A program made the translations under genes and the position numbers. The notes beneath the pieces were generated by a model, which saw only the letters and a list, made by a program, of their open reading frames with translations, made no database searches and was not told where the DNA came from. DNA of 12,899 nt from an uncultured Spirochaetales bacterium. GTDB lineage: Bacteria > Spirochaetota > Spirochaetia > Sphaerochaetales > Sphaerochaetaceae. The stretch covers positions 1 to 12,899 of the forward strand of contig CALFMX010000194.1 in NCBI GenBank assembly GCA_937902565.1. The letters run 5' to 3'. Shown one piece after another: positions 12,346 through 12,899 of this stretch (positions are counted from its first letter, which is position 1; each line of letters starts with the position of its first letter).

Positions 12346-12748
12346 ACTCCTCTCGCTTCTTCCACTTCGAGTGCGCTTCCCATACCGCCTCCCCGTCCTT
12401 GCGGACGATGCGGTGAAAGAACGAGGGCTCATCCTCTTCCATCATCTCTGCTGTTGCCCCCCAGGTCTGGACGGAGAGCTCATCAGTGAGGAAGGTCTGC
12501 TTGAGGTATGAGGCATCGATGGTGGTGATGTTGTACTGGTCACGCAGCTCAGAAGGAAGGGCGCCGAGGGCCCAGTTGAGGTAGCTCAGATTATTCACAT
12601 GGTGGTTGCGGTCGGTGTCATCGTAGGTGGGAGTAACCTCAGTGCTCTCCAGCAACACCACTGCTTCGTCGCCGTTGATCGGCTTTGGCATGGTGATGGT
12701 GATGGGGTAGTGTAGGCGCGTGCCTAGCGGGACTACCTTGTCGAACAT
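12335..12748 (-). CDS. Acyl-ACP thioesterase-like hot-dog protein, half length (possibly truncated)
   Basis: The 137-residue protein contains VTPTYDDTDRNHHVNNLSYLNW (written in part: TPTYDDTDRNHHVNNLSY, residues 39-56), the hallmark of the C-terminal hot-dog domain of acyl-ACP thioesterases, which release fatty acids from acyl carrier protein. Such enzymes normally have two hot-dog domains and about 240-280 residues; here the N-terminal domain is missing. The frame has a stop (TAA) at 12799-12797, 16 codons above the ATG at 12748, and none of the three minus frames in the remaining 151 bases resembles a first hot-dog domain. There is no Shine-Dalgarno before the ATG. It may be a real stand-alone thioesterase or the remnant of a longer gene. 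Convergent 11-base overlap with the beta-propeller gene. Confidence 0.7.
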   Translation of the reverse strand: MFDKVVPLGTRLHYPITITMPKPINGDEAVVLLESTEVTPTYDDTDRNHHVNNLSYLNWALGALPSELRDQYNITTIDASYLKQTFLTDELSVQTWGATAEMMEEDEPSFFHRIVRKDGEAVWEAHSKWKKREEFRA

Positions 12749-12899
12749 GGTAGGCTTTGTGAATAATGTCGATGTTGGTGTTGTGGGAAAGGCTTCTTAA
12801 GACGGCGGTGTGCCTCTACAGTTGCGATCAATGCTGTTAGCGCGTGTTGTTCTCTTCGGTAGTGGTTGGCCTCCGATGTCGCGTTCACGATGCCAATGC
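12749..12899. other. Upstream region at the right edge, no gene recognised
   Basis: The last 151 bases are about 52% GC, lower than the coding DNA to the left. A minus-strand frame is open from the right edge to about 12729 but its residues (e.g. ALTALIATVEAHRRLKKPFP) match nothing I know, and it lacks a visible start. I see no repeat, tRNA, or convincing promoter. Confidence 0.4.

Noticed and set aside
11560..12432. Minus-strand open frame of 290 codons opposite the beta-propeller gene
   Set aside because: No domain is visible, and it collides with both the propeller gene and the thioesterase-like gene, each of which has recognisable motifs.
12729..12899. Minus-strand open frame entering from the right edge
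   Set aside because: Its residues match no family and no start is visible; it overlaps the thioesterase start. Too little sequence to support a gene.
1..12899. CRISPR arrays, tRNA/rRNA genes, insertion sequences, riboswitches
   Set aside because: No regularly spaced repeats, tRNA-like cloverleaf, transposase motif, or long conserved leader was seen on reading both strands.

Overview
This is a GC-rich (roughly 60%), densely packed bacterial chromosome segment with 16 supportable protein genes and no rRNA, tRNA, IS element or CRISPR array that I can see. Gene content (membrane-stress genes, lspA, rsmI, a DUF1576-type membrane protein, a MATE exporter, a Lon-like protease) and style (tight overlaps, several starts without a Shine-Dalgarno) would fit a spirochaete of the Sphaerochaeta/Spirochaeta kind. 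That placement is inference from general resemblance and nothing here proves it.

Layout. (1) 1-839, minus: N-terminal part of a polytopic DUF1576-like membrane protein that runs off the left edge. (2) 927-2610, minus: a phage-shock operon in the order pspA, PspB-like, pspC, small membrane protein, led by a sigma-54 promoter and closed by a hairpin/T-tract terminator. (3) 2758-3771, plus: pspF, a sigma-54 activator without a receiver domain, divergent from pspA. (4) 3798-4738, minus: a second stress unit, pspA2 translationally coupled to a 58-residue mini-PspC, with its own near-consensus sigma-54 promoter. (5) 4883-7708, plus: rsmI, a SpoU-family RNA methyltransferase and a MATE transporter, all overlapping. 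(6) 7691-9724, minus: Lon-like protease. (7) 9777-12345, plus: a Nif3-family protein, lspA, a small two-TM protein and a beta-propeller glycosidase-like protein. (8) 12335-12748, minus: a half-length acyl-ACP-thioesterase-like protein.

The most interesting part is 927-4814, which looks like a complete PspF/sigma-54 regulon. Two pspA units each have a GG-N10-GC sigma-54 promoter. A 15-base element ending in TTTACCAC occurs three times: twice between pspA and pspF, once upstream of pspA2. One copy lies just before the pspF start codon, which suggests autoregulation. PspF keeps a Trp at the place of E. coli PspF W56, so the classic PspA-PspF inhibition may operate. The expected logic is: envelope damage draws PspA to the membrane, frees PspF, and PspF fires both promoters, giving two PspA coats and membrane-bound B/C-type partners.

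A second theme is transcript architecture: lon-like, nif3-like, lspA and perhaps rsmI have a -10-like hexamer only 6-7 bases before the start codon, and no clear SD, so they may be made as leaderless mRNAs. By contrast the psp genes have strong SD sequences.
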